Source: JAIUNP01 sp020161975 (GTDB lineage Bacteria > Pseudomonadota > Alphaproteobacteria > Rhizobiales > Beijerinckiaceae). Taken from it: DNA of 48,175 bases. The stretch is from the NCBI GenBank assembly GCA_036745275.1, contig DAIOGK010000025.1, forward strand, positions 1 to 48,175. Direction: 5' to 3'. Below the pieces are notes generated by a model, which saw only the letters and a list, made by a program, of their open reading frames with translations, did no database searches and was not told where the DNA came from. The number at the start of each line of letters is the position of its first letter. The first letter of the stretch is position 1. Of this stretch, positions 24,083 to 32,515 are shown piece by piece. Made by a program: the position numbers and the translations under genes.

Positions 24083-24814
24083 ATGTCCGAAAAATCCAAG
24101 ACGGACCCGGCCATGAATGAACCGGCGACGCCGGAAACGGCCAAGCGCGCACCCGGCGACAGTCCCGTGATCCGCCGTTCCGAAGAACCGAAATTGACCG
24201 CCGAGACCAAAGGAAACGATCCCGCTGCCAAAGTGGCCGCAGCCATCCGCACTGTGACCGCCAGTGCCGGCCGCACCGCGACGGGAGCCCGTTCCGAAGC
24301 GCGCAACGCCATGCTCGAAGCGCTCGTTTATGGTGACAACGACCTTGTTGGGCTCGTCGCCTACGCCATGCACGAGGTCAACCGCCGTGACTGGTGCCTT
24401 GCCTACGAAGCCGCGAACGGACGGTCCCCATCTGACTCGGAACTCAATGCCTATCTCGTCGGCGAGCAACTCGAACGCCGTCTCGACACCTATCGACGCC
24501 TTGCCGAGGATGCGCTGGCCAAGGTCGCCGCCGGCGATCAGAACCTGCGTCGCCTCGCCGAAGGGGTTCCTGAACTACCACTTCGGACACCGCAAACCCC
24601 GCCCGGACCTGAAGCCGCGCGCGCACCCGCTCCCGCGCCTGTTCCAGCCCGGGTTGCCCTCGGCGCAACGGCGGCAGACAAGGCCGTGATCGAGCCTCAG
24701 GGATCGCAAAAAATCGGAAAACTCATCGTCTATCTCCTGTTTCTCCTTGTCGCTGTCGCCGGGCTCGCCTGGTTGCTCCGCTATGGTATGGACATCACGC
24801 AGCCACCTCGCTGA
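24083..24814 (+). CDS. Conserved hypothetical protein with C-terminal membrane anchor
   Basis: A protein of 243 residues. Residues 1-70 are polar and probably disordered; about 70-165 form a soluble helical domain (ALVYGDNDLVGLVAYAMHEV, then ELNAYLVGEQLERRLDTYR); a proline/alanine linker (about 168-205) leads to one transmembrane helix near the C-terminus (about 215-236, LIVYLLFLLVAVAGLAWLL). This suggests a tail-anchored cytoplasmic protein. I do not recognise a family. A GGAGATTCC sequence precedes the ATG. Its last 20 bases overlap the end of the convergent radical SAM gene. Confidence 0.75.
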   Translation: MSEKSKTDPAMNEPATPETAKRAPGDSPVIRRSEEPKLTAETKGNDPAAKVAAAIRTVTASAGRTATGARSEARNAMLEALVYGDNDLVGLVAYAMHEVNRRDWCLAYEAANGRSPSDSELNAYLVGEQLERRLDTYRRLAEDALAKVAAGDQNLRRLAEGVPELPLRTPQTPPGPEAARAPAPAPVPARVALGATAADKAVIEPQGSQKIGKLIVYLLFLLVAVAGLAWLLRYGMDITQPPR

Positions 24815-25931
24815 CATCGAACAGATTGAGCTGTTCCCCCGCCGTTGACGGCGGACGGAACAGGGTTGTGTCGAGTTTCAAGCGGCGCTTCGCAAAGCCC
24901 AGACGCTCCGCCGCCAGCGAAAAGCGCCGTCCGATCATCCAGGCAAACGGCCCATCCCCGGATTGGCGCTTGAAGAACTTCGGGTCGTAATCCTTGCCAC
25001 CGCGCGTCGACCGGACAAGTGAGAGCACATGACGCGCCTTGTCCGGCGCATGGGTCACCAGCCATTCGGCAAAAATGTCGCGCACCTCGTGCGGCAGACG
25101 CAGGAGCACATATCCGGCCTCGCTCGCGCCTGCCTCCCGCGCAGATTCGAGAATCCGCTCGATCTCGTGATCATTGATCGCCGGGATGACGGGCGCCACC
25201 AGAACACTCACGGGAATGCCGGCCTCACTGAGCGCGCGGATGGTGGCAAGCCGCCGCCCGGGAGCAGCCGCGCGCGGTTCCATCGCCCGCGACAAGGTCC
25301 GATCCAGCGTTGTGACCGAGAGAGCAACCTTGACCAGTCCTCTTTCAGCCATCGGCGCCAGAAGATCGATGTCACGGGTGACCAGCGCCGACTTGGTGAC
25401 GATACCGACCGGATGGTTGGTCCGCGCCAGCACCTCCAGCACCGATCGGGTGATCCGATGTTCCTTCTCAACCGGCTGATAAGGGTCCGTATTGGCCCCG
25501 AGTGCAATGACGCGCGGTTGATAACCCGGTGCGGACAATTCCCGCTCAAGCAGCGCAGCGGCGCCCGTCTTGGCATAAAGTTTCGTCTCGAAATCGAGAC
25601 CCGCCGACAGCCCCAGAAACGTATGAGAGGGGCGTGCAAAACAATAGGAACAGCCATGTTCGCACCCCCGGTAGGGGTTGATCGACCGGTCGAACGAAAT
25701 GTCGGGGGAATCATTGCGCGTGATGATGGACTTTGCCCGCTCCATGATGACTTCGGTCCGGAACGGCGGCGGCTCGTCTTCGCCCCGATCATCAAACTCT
25801 TCCGTGCGGCTGAACCTTTCAAAACGCCCGCTGGCATTGCTGACTGCGCCGCGTCCACGCCGCCGCTCCGGATCAATCTGTGACCCGATGTGACAGGGGA
25901 TCGCGTGATCAAGGGGGGCGTCAGGGTTCAT
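24795..25931 (-). CDS. PA0069-family radical SAM protein
   Basis: A protein of 378 residues with the [4Fe-4S]/SAM motif C90-x3-C94-x2-C97 in NPYRGCEHGCSYCFARPSH. The set IALGANTDPYQPVEKEHRITR and VSVLVAPVIPAINDHE is characteristic of the PA0069 / Rv2578c group, related to spore photoproduct lyase but without that activity shown. The substrate is unknown. The N-terminal 65 residues are polar and less conserved. It converges on the preceding gene with a 20-base overlap of coding ends and is divergent from uspA. Confidence 0.9.
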   Translation of the reverse strand: MNPDAPLDHAIPCHIGSQIDPERRRGRGAVSNASGRFERFSRTEEFDDRGEDEPPPFRTEVIMERAKSIITRNDSPDISFDRSINPYRGCEHGCSYCFARPSHTFLGLSAGLDFETKLYAKTGAAALLERELSAPGYQPRVIALGANTDPYQPVEKEHRITRSVLEVLARTNHPVGIVTKSALVTRDIDLLAPMAERGLVKVALSVTTLDRTLSRAMEPRAAAPGRRLATIRALSEAGIPVSVLVAPVIPAINDHEIERILESAREAGASEAGYVLLRLPHEVRDIFAEWLVTHAPDKARHVLSLVRSTRGGKDYDPKFFKRQSGDGPFAWMIGRRFSLAAERLGFAKRRLKLDTTLFRPPSTAGEQLNLFDVSEVAA

Positions 25932-26234
25932 CCCGTCAAGCTAGCGCAAAAGCAGAAAAAAACAAGAACAAAAAATAAACATAAATATAATTGCCCCTGC
26001 TTGCTATAGATCAAGGCGATGGTTGGGCATGGTGGTAGGGTCAGGCGTGGCGGCGTTCGCCATGCCGCTGGCTCGCGACATGGACAGCGGGCGTGCGTCA
26101 GACGGAATGCGCGCGGTTTTCGGCTGATCCCCCCTCTACAGCCGGACGCCGCGCGCATGATATCCGGTCGGGCCGTGCTGGGAGCGGGTTGGCCCGCCAG
26201 GCCCATGGGATGGGCGGATTAACAGGAAAACACG
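25932..26234. other. Divergent intergenic region upstream of uspA
   Basis: About 300 bases. The first 70 are AT-rich (A-runs at 25955-25975, then ATAAATATAATT). An FNR/FixK-like site lies at 26001-26014. From 26015 to 26234 the sequence is GC-rich and would be a long uspA leader; a 67-codon frame in it (26019-26222) lacks a ribosome-binding site and reads as arginine/glycine-rich noise. Confidence 0.5.
26001..26014 (+). promoter_or_regulatory. FNR/FixK-like site upstream of uspA
   Basis: TTGCTATAGATCAA matches the TTGAT-N4-ATCAA consensus at nine of ten defined positions (C for A in the left half). Universal stress genes are frequent targets of FNR/ANR/FixK regulators. It lies 220 bases before the uspA start. 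Confidence 0.5.
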
Positions 26235-26684
26235 ATGTACAAGACGATCATTGTTGCGGTTGATCTTTCGGAGCAGGACATTGTCCAGCCGGCCCTGGCG
26301 GCGGCCGTGGCCCTGAGCGACGCCGGGGTCGGTCGTCTGCATCTCGTCTATGTTCGCCATCCATTGCCGGGCTCGCCGATGGCTGCAATCGCCGGCGATA
26401 TCGTTGCCGACAGCCTTGCCCAGTACGAGGAGATGATGAACGCCGTGAAGGCGCGCCTGGATTTCTCGAAGGAGCGGCTGACCTCAGCCATCCTGAACGG
26501 CGCGGTTTATGCGGAAATTCTGGAGGAGGCGAAACGCATTTCAGCCGACCTGATCGTGGTCGCCGCGCACGCGCCATCCATGGCGACCTATCTGCTCGGA
26601 TCGAACGCCGCCAAGATCGTTCGCCATGCCGAATGCTCGACCCTGGTGGTGCGGACGGGCAAGAAGGCATCGCTGCTGGGCTGA
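26235..26684 (+). CDS. Universal stress protein, UspA family
   Basis: A single-domain protein of 149 residues. It opens MYKTIIVAVDLSEQD, the usual first strand with the nucleotide-contact aspartate, and has the C-terminal ATYLLGSNAAKIVRHAECSTLVVR, where G-S and the following helix form the phosphate loop of ATP-binding members. It probably binds ATP and acts in stress or low-oxygen survival. AGGAAAA precedes the ATG. An FNR-like site lies upstream. The next gene follows after 90 bases in the same direction. Confidence 0.93.
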   Translation: MYKTIIVAVDLSEQDIVQPALAAAVALSDAGVGRLHLVYVRHPLPGSPMAAIAGDIVADSLAQYEEMMNAVKARLDFSKERLTSAILNGAVYAEILEEAKRISADLIVVAAHAPSMATYLLGSNAAKIVRHAECSTLVVRTGKKASLLG

Positions 26685-26774
26685 CCTGGCAGGTTCGGTA
26701 AAATTATTCGTCTTTCGGCCACTTGAGACTGGCGCTGCCGGCCTTATCCTCGTTCCCGCATAAGGGAGAGTGGC

Positions 26775-28424
26775 ATGACGGCATCGGCAGGCGTTTTCGA
26801 TAAGGGGCTGGAGCGGAACGCGGCGAATTTCGTGCCGCTCTCGCCGTTGAGCTTTCTGAAGCGGACAGCATCGGTCCACCCTGGGCTGCCCAGCGTCGTT
26901 CATGAAGGCCGACGCTTCACCTGGGGCGAAACCTACGCGCGATGCCGGCGTCTCGCATCCGCGCTCGTCCGCTCCGGCATTGGCAAGAATGACGTCGTGG
27001 CAGCGATGTTGCCGAACATCCCGGCGATGTATGAGGCGCATTTCGGCGTGCCGATGGCCGGCGCCGTCCTCAACACGCTGAATACGCGGCTTGATCCGGA
27101 AGCGATTGCCTTCATGCTGGATCACGGTGGCGCGCGGGTGCTGCTCGTCGATCCGGAGTTCGCGAGCACGGTGGCAAAGGCGCTGCCTCTGATGCAGGGG
27201 CCAAAGCCCTATGTGATCGATGTCGATGATGCAGCCTTTGAGGGCGGCGGCCGCGTTGGCGCGGTGGAATACGAGGCATTTCTGACCACGGGCGATCCGG
27301 AGTTTGTCTGGGAAGGGCCATCTGATGAGTGGGACGCGATTGCGCTCAACTACACCTCCGGCACCACCGGCAATCCCAAGGGTGTCGTTTATCACCACCG
27401 CGGCGCCTATCTGAACGCTACGTCGAACGTGCTTGCGGCGGGAATTCCGCCACATCCGGTCTATCTCTGGACCCTGCCGATGTTCCATTGCAACGGCTGG
27501 TGCTTTCCCTGGACCATCGCCGCTCTTGCGGGGGTGAATATTTGCCTGCGCAGGGTGGAGGCGACGAAAATCTTTAGTCTGATCGCCATGGAAGGCGTCA
27601 CACATATGTGCGGTGCGCCGATCGTCTACAACATGCTGATCAACGCGCCTGACGCGCCGGATGCCAGGGCGGGCCGCCCGGTTATCGGCCTGATTGCCGG
27701 CGCGGCCCCGCCGATGGCGGTGATCGCCGGCGCTGAGAAGATCGGCATTGACATCCATCATGTCTACGGCCTGACAGAGGTCTATGGTCCGGCTTCGGTG
27801 TGTGCGCGCCAGCCCGAATGGGCCGGCAAGAGCATTGACGAGCGGGCCCGGCTCAACCGCCGGCAGGGCGTGCCCTACCATTTGCAGGAAGCCGTGACCG
27901 TGATGGATCCGGACACGATGCAGGAGGTTCCGGCCGATGGCGAGACGATGGGCGAGATCATGTTCCGCGGCAACATCGTCATGAAGGGCTATCTCAAGAA
28001 CCCGAAGGCGACAGCAGAGGCCTTTGCCGGCGGCTGGTATCACACCGGCGACCTCGCGGTGCGCGATCCAGACGGTTACGTGATGATCAAGGACCGCTCA
28101 AAGGACATCATCATCTCGGGAGGCGAGAACATCTCGTCGGTGGAGGTCGAGGATGTGCTCTTCAAGCATCCGGCGGTGCTGCTGGCAGCGGTGGTGGCCA
28201 AGCCCGATCCGAAATGGGGCGAGGTGCCTTGCGCTTTCATCGAGTTGAAAGATGGCGCGAGCGCGACTGAGCGCGAGATCATCGACTATTGCAAACAGCA
28301 TCTGGCCGGCTTCAAGACGCCGAAGGCCGTGGTCTTTGGAGAAATCCCGAAAACCTCAACCGGAAAGCTTCAGAAATTCATCCTGCGCCAGCGGGTCGGC
28401 TCCGCCGGGGCCATCACGGCGTGA
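26775..28424 (+). CDS. AMP-forming acyl-CoA synthetase
   Basis: Adenylating enzyme of 549 residues that activates a carboxylic acid to its CoA thioester. The AMP-binding P-loop motif is NYTSGTTGNPKGVVYHH at about 190-206; further motifs are GLTEVYGP and WYHTGDLAVRDPDGYVMIKDRSKDIIISGGENIS, ending with the catalytic lysine in KTSTGKLQKF. The N-terminal NFVPLSPLSFLKRTASVHP is typical of medium- or long-chain acyl-CoA synthetases common in alphaproteobacteria; the substrate cannot be told from sequence by eye. GGGAGAG precedes the ATG. It overlaps the end of the convergent transporter gene by 11 bases. Confidence 0.93.
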   Translation: MTASAGVFDKGLERNAANFVPLSPLSFLKRTASVHPGLPSVVHEGRRFTWGETYARCRRLASALVRSGIGKNDVVAAMLPNIPAMYEAHFGVPMAGAVLNTLNTRLDPEAIAFMLDHGGARVLLVDPEFASTVAKALPLMQGPKPYVIDVDDAAFEGGGRVGAVEYEAFLTTGDPEFVWEGPSDEWDAIALNYTSGTTGNPKGVVYHHRGAYLNATSNVLAAGIPPHPVYLWTLPMFHCNGWCFPWTIAALAGVNICLRRVEATKIFSLIAMEGVTHMCGAPIVYNMLINAPDAPDARAGRPVIGLIAGAAPPMAVIAGAEKIGIDIHHVYGLTEVYGPASVCARQPEWAGKSIDERARLNRRQGVPYHLQEAVTVMDPDTMQEVPADGETMGEIMFRGNIVMKGYLKNPKATAEAFAGGWYHTGDLAVRDPDGYVMIKDRSKDIIISGGENISSVEVEDVLFKHPAVLLAAVVAKPDPKWGEVPCAFIELKDGASATEREIIDYCKQHLAGFKTPKAVVFGEIPKTSTGKLQKFILRQRVGSAGAITA

Positions 28425-29550
28425 TCGCCGTTGTCGGTGGGGGCACGGCCTCCGCCGCGCCGCCAGCGGCGGGGCCGGAACGGGCCTGCGCAAAGCCGGG
28501 CGTCTCTTTCGGCGCATCGAGGAGAAGATCGGTCAACCCCGCCGAAAGCCACATCGCCAGCAGCGTCAGCCATGCCGTTGTCGCAAACAGCGACGCTCCG
28601 GAGACGCCCGCGCCGATGGCGCAGCCGCCGGCCAGCATTCCGCCAAAGCCCATCAGCATCGCGCCGGCGATGTAGCGCCGCATCGTCGCGCCGTCGTGGA
28701 AGCCCTCGAGCTTCAACTCGCCCGCGAAAAAGGCCGATAGGAATGAGCCGAGAAAAACGCCGGGAATGAGCCAGATATCAAAGCCGATCCGCAATTCGGG
28801 GCTGGACAGCACCATCATCAGCATATTGGCCGAGGGGCCGGAGAAAGACAGGCTGTGGACCGGCTGCGGTGTGAACGAAGCGCCCGCAAGCTGGGAGGTG
28901 AAGGCCCAGCCCGCCATCACCAGTACACCCACCATCAGCGCGGAGAACCAGATCGGCCAGCGCATCCCGAGCCGCCAGGCAAGCGAAGCGCCGCCGAAGA
29001 GCCAGACCAGCGCAAAAAAAATGCCGGCAACATGGCCGCCACCCATCCAGCTGAGCATGTTGAGCCCGGTCGGCGAGGAGACCGTCCAGAGTTCAGCCAG
29101 CGTCTCGCGCGCGGGCGACAGCACCCCGCGAAATGACGCCTGTGCCGCCACGGCGAAGATCAGCCCCGAGAGCAGGGCGCGCAGATTGCCGTTGGCGGAC
29201 AGGACGAGCAGGCGCGAGGCACAGCCGCGCGTCATCACCATGCCGGCGCCGAACATCGCGCCGCCGATCAGCGCGCCGGACAGCGAGCCGCGCGCGTTCA
29301 GGTATCGCACGCTGGATGTATCAATGATGTCGGTGATGATGGCCCACTGGGTCAGCAGCAAGGCAGTGCCGAAGGTCAGCATCCACACCGCGACCTTGAC
29401 TGTCAGCGAACCGCGCCAGAAATCAATGGTCGCGGCGCGAAGGCAGAAACGGCTGCGCTGGGCGAAGAAGCCGAAAAGGGCGCCGATCACCAGCCCGCCA
29501 AGAGCGGACAGGGCAGATTCTCCGACAAGGGCGATGAGCGGTTCCAGCAT
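28414..29550 (-). CDS. YeeE/YedE (TsuA-like) sulfur-compound transporter
   Basis: Polytopic membrane protein of 378 residues with about ten helices. The conserved cysteines that pass thiosulfate or related sulfur species through YeeE/TsuA proteins are present: C36 in QRSRFCLRAA, one in MTRGCASRLL, and C310 in LAGGCAIGAGVSG. A short proline/alanine tail ends the protein. It is the downstream member of a pair of homologous genes on the minus strand, separated by 103 bases. In other alphaproteobacteria such pairs (PmpA/PmpB) belong to persulfide-responsive operons. Confidence 0.9.
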   Translation of the reverse strand: MLEPLIALVGESALSALGGLVIGALFGFFAQRSRFCLRAATIDFWRGSLTVKVAVWMLTFGTALLLTQWAIITDIIDTSSVRYLNARGSLSGALIGGAMFGAGMVMTRGCASRLLVLSANGNLRALLSGLIFAVAAQASFRGVLSPARETLAELWTVSSPTGLNMLSWMGGGHVAGIFFALVWLFGGASLAWRLGMRWPIWFSALMVGVLVMAGWAFTSQLAGASFTPQPVHSLSFSGPSANMLMMVLSSPELRIGFDIWLIPGVFLGSFLSAFFAGELKLEGFHDGATMRRYIAGAMLMGFGGMLAGGCAIGAGVSGASLFATTAWLTLLAMWLSAGLTDLLLDAPKETPGFAQARSGPAAGGAAEAVPPPTTAITP

Positions 29551-29590
29551 GAAATGTCCGACGCGGGTAGCGGCACTGCCACTCTAACAC

Positions 29591-29606
29591 ATTCAGACAT
29601 TCTAAT
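29591..29606. promoter_or_regulatory. Possible SqrR/BigR-type operator upstream of the 29550 transporter gene
   Basis: ATTCAGACATTCTAAT resembles the ATTC-N8-GAAT site I recall for SqrR/BigR persulfide sensors, with one mismatch (TAAT for GAAT). It lies 41-56 bases upstream of the transporter start. No regulator gene of that family is in the window. Confidence 0.35.
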
Positions 29607-29653
29607 ATCAGGAAACGTTCGGGAGTATGACCCAGATCAAGCCGTTTGCAGGG

Positions 29654-30736
29654 TCATTCCGCCGGCACCAGAACCGGCGTGGGCTCTGCGGCAATGCCCT
29701 GGCGTCTGTCGACCAGACGATCCGTCAGGCCAGCGCCAATCCACATCGCCACCAGCGCAATGAAAGCGGGCAGGGCGAGAATGGCCATGCCGGACACACC
29801 GTTGCCCATCGAGCAGCCGCCAGCCAGCACGCCGCCAAAGCCCATCAGCGCGGCGCCGATGATATAGCGCACGGATGCCAGCGGCGAGGCGAACCACTCA
29901 ACCCGGAAGCTGCGGCTGGCGAGGGCGGCGAGGAAGGCCCCCGCGAACACGCCCGGAATGAGGCCGGCATCGAAATCGAGCTTCGGCGCCTGCGCCACCA
30001 GCCCGGCAGCGACATTGACGATGGTGGCGATGAACGACAGGCCGCGCACCGGTTGCGGATCAAAGCTGACGCTATTCATCAGCGCCGTCAGCGCATAGGT
30101 GCCGGCAACCGCAAGACCGATCAGGATGCCGCCTACTGCCATCCAGACGGAGAGGCCGCGCCGCGCGCCCAGCACAAGCGCGCCGAGCATGATCAGCCCG
30201 CCGAGGGCCGCTGCACCGGCCGCGCCAAGGCCGACGGACTTTGCAATGTCGAGTCCGCCAGACAACGGCGCAAGACCGGCAACCGCATTGCGCGCCTCGC
30301 CCAGTGCACCGCGCATCGTCGCATAGGCGACGCCAATGAAAACGATGGTCGTGACAATCGCGCGGAGATTACCGGAAGCTGACAGCACCATGAGACGCGA
30401 AACGCAGCCTCGTGTCAGAATCATGCCGGCGCCGAACAGCAGCCCGCCGATGGCGGCGCCCGAAAGGCTGCCGCCGGAGTTCAACTGGCGAATGGGATCC
30501 GTGGTCACGACGCCGGCGAGGATCAGCCCCTGCGTTGCCAGCAAGGCAACGCCAACCGCCAGCAGCCAGAGCGGCAGCCGGTCACCGCGCTGGCCACGCC
30601 AAACCTCAATGGTCGCAGACCGCATGCAGAACCGCGAAAGCTGTGCCAGTACGCCGAACACGGCACCCGCCAGAAGACCGAAGGCAACGCCCACAGCCGG
30701 CTCGCCGAATTGCTCGATCCACGCCTCGACCATCAT
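29654..30736 (-). CDS. YeeE/YedE (TsuA-like) sulfur-compound transporter
   Basis: Second member of the pair, 360 residues from the ATG at 30736, which follows GAGGGA. Cysteines match the neighbour: C37 in AQLSRFCMRSATIEVW, one in LTRGCVSRLMVLSASGNLRA, and C308 in LAGGCSMGNGVSG. The sequence is clearly related to the 28414-29550 product but diverged, so this is an old duplication or a functional pair rather than a recent copy. A longer frame upstream (to 30874) does not resemble the family. The moaB gene lies upstream on the same strand. Confidence 0.9.
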   Translation of the reverse strand: MMVEAWIEQFGEPAVGVAFGLLAGAVFGVLAQLSRFCMRSATIEVWRGQRGDRLPLWLLAVGVALLATQGLILAGVVTTDPIRQLNSGGSLSGAAIGGLLFGAGMILTRGCVSRLMVLSASGNLRAIVTTIVFIGVAYATMRGALGEARNAVAGLAPLSGGLDIAKSVGLGAAGAAALGGLIMLGALVLGARRGLSVWMAVGGILIGLAVAGTYALTALMNSVSFDPQPVRGLSFIATIVNVAAGLVAQAPKLDFDAGLIPGVFAGAFLAALASRSFRVEWFASPLASVRYIIGAALMGFGGVLAGGCSMGNGVSGMAILALPAFIALVAMWIGAGLTDRLVDRRQGIAAEPTPVLVPAE

Positions 30737-30757
30737 CAGTCCCTCGTTCGATTTGGC

Positions 30758-30807
30758 GAACGAAATACCGGAAGAACCTCCGAATTGCGAGAGGGGGAAC
30801 GAAATAA
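30758..30807. repeat. Direct repeats upstream of the 30736 transporter gene
   Basis: GAACGAAATA occurs at 30758-30767 and 30798-30807, 40 bases apart, and a third, shorter AACGAAAT follows at once (30807-30814). The first copy is 22 bases upstream of the start codon. Regularly spaced copies suggest a regulator site. Confidence 0.5.
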
Positions 30808-30937
30808 CGAAATTCTGGTGCTTGTTGGCTTCGCGGAGAAAAAATTGCGCTATCCCGGCGGGAGAATGCAGCAAACTTTCACTACCCCGTCGGATCGAAG
30901 GCAGTGCGAAGGAAAATTTTCTGATGTGGGTGGGGCG

Positions 30938-31492
30938 TCAGGCGGTGCCGGCGCCGCGCCTGAGGTGCTCATCCAGCCGGGGCAGGATCTCGACGAAATT
31001 GCAGGGGCGATGGCGATAGTCGAGCTGCGCGGCAAGAAGCCCGTCCCAGGCATCCTTGCAGGCGCCGGGCGAGCCGGGCAGACAGAAAATGTAGGTGGCG
31101 TTCGCGACCCCGCCGGTTGCCCGCGACTGAACGGTCGAGGTGCCGATCTTCGGGAACGAAATCTGATGGAAAACAACGGAAAACCCGTCCATCCGCTTCT
31201 CGAATAGAGGCTCCAACGCTTCGGGCGTCACATCGCGACCGGTAAAGCCGGTGCCGCCGGTCGTGATGATGACATCGATCGCCTTGTCGGCGATCCACGC
31301 CTTCACTGTTGCCTGAATGAGCGCCACATCATCGGTGACGATGGCACGCCCGGCCAGCCGATGCCCAGCCCCGGTCAGACGCTGCACGAGTGTCTCGCCC
31401 GAGCGGTCATCCGCCAACGTCCGCGTGTCGGAAACGGTCAGAACCGCGATGCCGAGCGGAATGAATGGCTTGCTCTCGTCGAGACCGGCCAT
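30938..31492 (-). CDS. moaB: Molybdenum cofactor biosynthesis protein B
   Basis: MoaB/MogA-like protein of 184 residues. Family features are IAVLTVSDTRTLADDRSGE at the N-terminus, the molybdopterin-binding TTGGTGFTGRDVTPEAL, and the C-terminal FCLPGSPGACKDAWDGLL. It acts in adenylation of molybdopterin before molybdenum insertion. The ATG at 31492 lies one base after the stop of the metallopeptidase gene (TGACATG), so the two are probably coupled. The frame upstream of that ATG overlaps the neighbour out of phase and is not coding. Confidence 0.94.
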   Translation of the reverse strand: MAGLDESKPFIPLGIAVLTVSDTRTLADDRSGETLVQRLTGAGHRLAGRAIVTDDVALIQATVKAWIADKAIDVIITTGGTGFTGRDVTPEALEPLFEKRMDGFSVVFHQISFPKIGTSTVQSRATGGVANATYIFCLPGSPGACKDAWDGLLAAQLDYRHRPCNFVEILPRLDEHLRRGAGTA

Positions 31493-31493
31493 G

Positions 31494-32393
31494 TCAGCTG
31501 CCGCGGTTGCCGAAGGTGTCGCAGGCGCGGATCTGGCCGGACTTGTAGCCGCGCGTGAACCACTCCATGCGCTGGGCCGAAGAGCCATGGGTGAAGCTGT
31601 CCGGCACTGCATAGCCCTGCGATGCTTTCTGGAGCTTGTCGTCGCCGATCTGGTTGGCGGCGTTCAGCGCCTCCTCGATATCGCCCATGTCGAGCCGGGT
31701 CTGGTTGAAATGCGCCCAGATGCCGGCAAGGCAATCGGCCATCAGTTCTACGCGCACCGAGAGGGCATTGGCCTCCTTACGGCCAACGCGCTGCTGCATT
31801 TCCTGCACTTTCGGCAGAATACCGAGCTGGTTCTCGACGTGGTGGCCCACTTCATGCGCGATCACGTAGGCATAGGCGAAATCGCCGCCCGCCCGCAGGC
31901 GGTTCTTCATTTCAGCGAAGAAGGAGGTGTCGAGATAGACGGTCTTGTCGAGCGGGCAGTAGAACGGCCCCATCGCCGACTGGGCGCTGCCGCAGGCCGA
32001 GCGGGTGGCACCCGAGAACATCACAAGGCGCGGCGGCTGGTAACGGACGTTGAGCTGCTTGGCGAGTTGCTCGGAAAAGACGGTCTCGGTGCTCTTCAGC
32101 ACGCGGGAGACAAACTGCTGGTCAGCATCAGATTTGCCGCCGGCCGGGCGCGGCGCCGGCGCCTGTTGGGAGGTGCGCGAGCCGATGGTGGAATTCACCA
32201 TCTCTGCCCCGCCGATCAGGATCGACGGGCTGATGCCGAACACCCAGGCGACGATGCCGAGGATGATGAGCGTGCCGAAGCCGAGGCCGCCGCCGCTGCG
32301 TGAGGGTAAGCCAAACCCGCCGCCGAACCCGCCGGAGCTTTGTCCGCGGCGATCCTCGACGTTGGTTGATTCCTCAATGTCATCAAGACGCAT
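31494..32393 (-). CDS. YpfJ-type neutral zinc metallopeptidase
   Basis: A protein of 299 residues. A glycine-rich N-terminus (about 15-40) precedes one membrane helix (about 40-62, LGFGTLIILGIVAWVFGI), then a long external domain with the zinc motif HEVGHH near residue 180 (VIAHEVGHHVENQLG) and QTRLDMGDIEEALNAANQIGDD downstream. This matches the YpfJ / putative neutral zinc metallopeptidase family; physiological substrates are unknown. It is the upstream partner of moaB, separated by one base. Confidence 0.92.
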   Translation of the reverse strand: MRLDDIEESTNVEDRRGQSSGGFGGGFGLPSRSGGGLGFGTLIILGIVAWVFGISPSILIGGAEMVNSTIGSRTSQQAPAPRPAGGKSDADQQFVSRVLKSTETVFSEQLAKQLNVRYQPPRLVMFSGATRSACGSAQSAMGPFYCPLDKTVYLDTSFFAEMKNRLRAGGDFAYAYVIAHEVGHHVENQLGILPKVQEMQQRVGRKEANALSVRVELMADCLAGIWAHFNQTRLDMGDIEEALNAANQIGDDKLQKASQGYAVPDSFTHGSSAQRMEWFTRGYKSGQIRACDTFGNRGS

Positions 32394-32515
32394 GGCTCAC
32401 TCCCCGGGGCAATCTCGCGCCAGACCTAGCAGATCGACCGGCGCTTTTGAACGCCGGAAATCACGTGGGCTGACAGATCATGTGTTTTGTGTGGAATTGC
32501 AACAGCTCGGGGCTT

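Noticed and set aside
26019..26222. 67-codon frame in the uspA leader
   Set aside because: No ribosome-binding site, low-complexity arginine/glycine composition, no known resemblance.
26541..28043. Antisense open frame of 500 codons opposite the acyl-CoA synthetase
   Set aside because: The plus strand carries all AMP-binding motifs; the antisense product is histidine/arginine-rich noise.
29627..29657. ATGACCC / GGGTCAT inverted repeat across the stop of the 29654 transporter gene
   Set aside because: Seven-base arms with a 17-base centre and no T-run; too weak to call a terminator or operator.
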